DNA from: Candidatus Eremiobacterota bacterium | GTDB lineage: Bacteria > Vulcanimicrobiota > Vulcanimicrobiia > Vulcanimicrobiales > Vulcanimicrobiaceae | Direction: 5' to 3' | Assembly (NCBI GenBank): GCA_019240525.1 | Contig: JAFAYE010000001.1 | Location: 1,895,300 to 1,959,299, forward strand | DNA length: 64,000 nucleotides | Shown here: in pieces, positions 63,613 to 64,000 of the stretch | Layout of the letters: the number at the start of each line of letters is the position of its first letter | Numbering within the stretch: position 1 is the stretch's first letter | Position numbers and translations under genes: made by a program | Notes under the pieces: model-generated | Told to the model about the DNA's origin: nothing | The model's input: only the letters and a program-made list of their open reading frames with translations | Database searches by the model: none

Positions 63613-64000
63613 TTAGAAGGCGCCGATACCGTTGGGCGATCCCCATCCGGTCGGGCCGGAGTACGTGCCGAACTGCTTGGTTCCGGCCGTGCACACGTAC
63701 GTGCCCGAGTACTGCGTCGGACACTTGTTCAGCGTGCCGCTGGTGATGTAGTGGAGGTATTTCGCGCGGACCTTCTTTTTCGCCGTCCAGAAGTTTTTGC
63801 CGCCGTCTTGCTTGGTCGCGTTTCCGGCAAGGCCAAAGACTCCCGCCATCAACGGCGACGAGACACTCGTGCCGCCGACCGTTCCCCATGCGCCGTGCGG
63901 ATAGGAATCGTAGAGCGACACATTCCAGGCGACCGCGGTGATGTCGTTACCGATGCGCTCCGCGCATTTCGGATCTTTCTGCCACGAAGGCTTTGCAACC
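63613..64000 (-). CDS. second sedolisin-type (S53) peptidase, C-terminal part (runs off right edge)
   Basis: The frame is open to the right edge; 128 codons are visible. Residues A-K-P-S-W-Q-K-D-P-K-C and R-I-G-N-D-I-T-A-V-A-W align with the neighbouring peptidase (A-K-P-Q-W-Q-H-D-P-R-C, R-T-G-N-D-V-A-A-V-A-R). The nucleophile Ser is in G-G-T-S-V-S-S-P, and the end G-W-G-S-P-N-G-I-G-A-F is almost identical to the neighbour's. The GTG at 63921 is an internal codon, not the start. It lies 16 bp upstream of the first sedolisin gene and is a tandem duplicate of it. Confidence 0.85.
   Translation of the reverse strand, partial: VAKPSWQKDPKCAERIGNDITAVAWNVSLYDSYPHGAWGTVGGTSVSSPLMAGVFGLAGNATKQDGGKNFWTAKKKVRAKYLHYITSGTLNKCPTQYSGTYVCTAGTKQFGTYSGPTGWGSPNGIGAF

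Noticed and set aside
63613-63921. A complete 102-residue protein starting at GTG 63921
   Set aside because: The frame stays open upstream to the window edge and the extra codons align with the neighbouring sedolisin, so GTG is internal.

Overview
The window is high-GC, densely coded DNA from a diderm (Gram-negative-type) bacterium. Evidence for two membranes is a TonB-dependent receptor, a DUF5916-type outer-membrane barrel protein and about twenty lipoproteins with clear lipoboxes. The mix of secreted beta-propellers, stalk-domain and kelch proteins, and an expanded set of phospholipase-C/acid-phosphatase-type phosphoesterases, suggests a soil or acid-habitat lineage such as Candidatus Eremiobacterota (WPS-2). 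That assignment is inference from gene content only. I saw no rRNA, tRNA, CRISPR array, phage or transposase gene.

Positions 1-7164 hold a propeller lipoprotein cut by the left edge, ribose-5-phosphate isomerase A, a kelch/galactose-oxidase-like lipoprotein with a second propeller lipoprotein, a DUF1059 protein, an EamA transporter and an aldo/keto reductase. A 660-bp array of about 24 short hairpin repeats follows (7181-7841). Positions 7831-15882 hold a secreted alpha/beta hydrolase, a VOC protein, a membrane patatin-like protein, a GT39-type glycosyltransferase, a propeller lipoprotein, an aminotransferase and a DUF488 protein. Positions 15890-20669 are a three-gene formate dehydrogenase operon whose catalytic subunit is a selenoprotein: an in-frame TGA is followed by a SECIS-type hairpin, and none of the subunits has a twin-arginine signal.

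Positions 20694-33263 carry two more repeat clusters, a protein with two DTG aspartic-protease motifs, an exported beta-carbonic anhydrase, the DUF5916 protein, a creatininase-family hydrolase coupled to a peptide-type solute-binding lipoprotein, an MFS transporter, a second kelch lipoprotein, inorganic pyrophosphatase and a stalk-domain protein. A LuxR-type regulator (33343) then precedes a tight plus-strand operon, 34801-44490: TonB receptor, unknown lipoprotein, propeller, PstS-like phosphate-binding lipoprotein, DUF4397 lipoprotein, propeller.

Positions 44568-62492 hold seven phosphoesterase lipoproteins in two subfamilies. Three are on the plus strand, interleaved with a beta-helix protein, a DUF4097 protein and an MBL-fold hydrolase. 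Four are on the minus strand as a tandem operon headed by two sedolisin-type (S53) peptidases, one of them cut by the right edge. The two blocks converge on a strong terminator at 57037-57069. The most interesting proposal is that 34.8-62.5 kb is an envelope system for scavenging phosphorus: surface phosphoesterases release phosphate, a PstS-like lipoprotein captures it and a TonB receptor imports it. Other notable points are repeat arms that covary as hairpin stems, and terminator-like hairpins lying inside the 5' coding regions of two lipoprotein genes.
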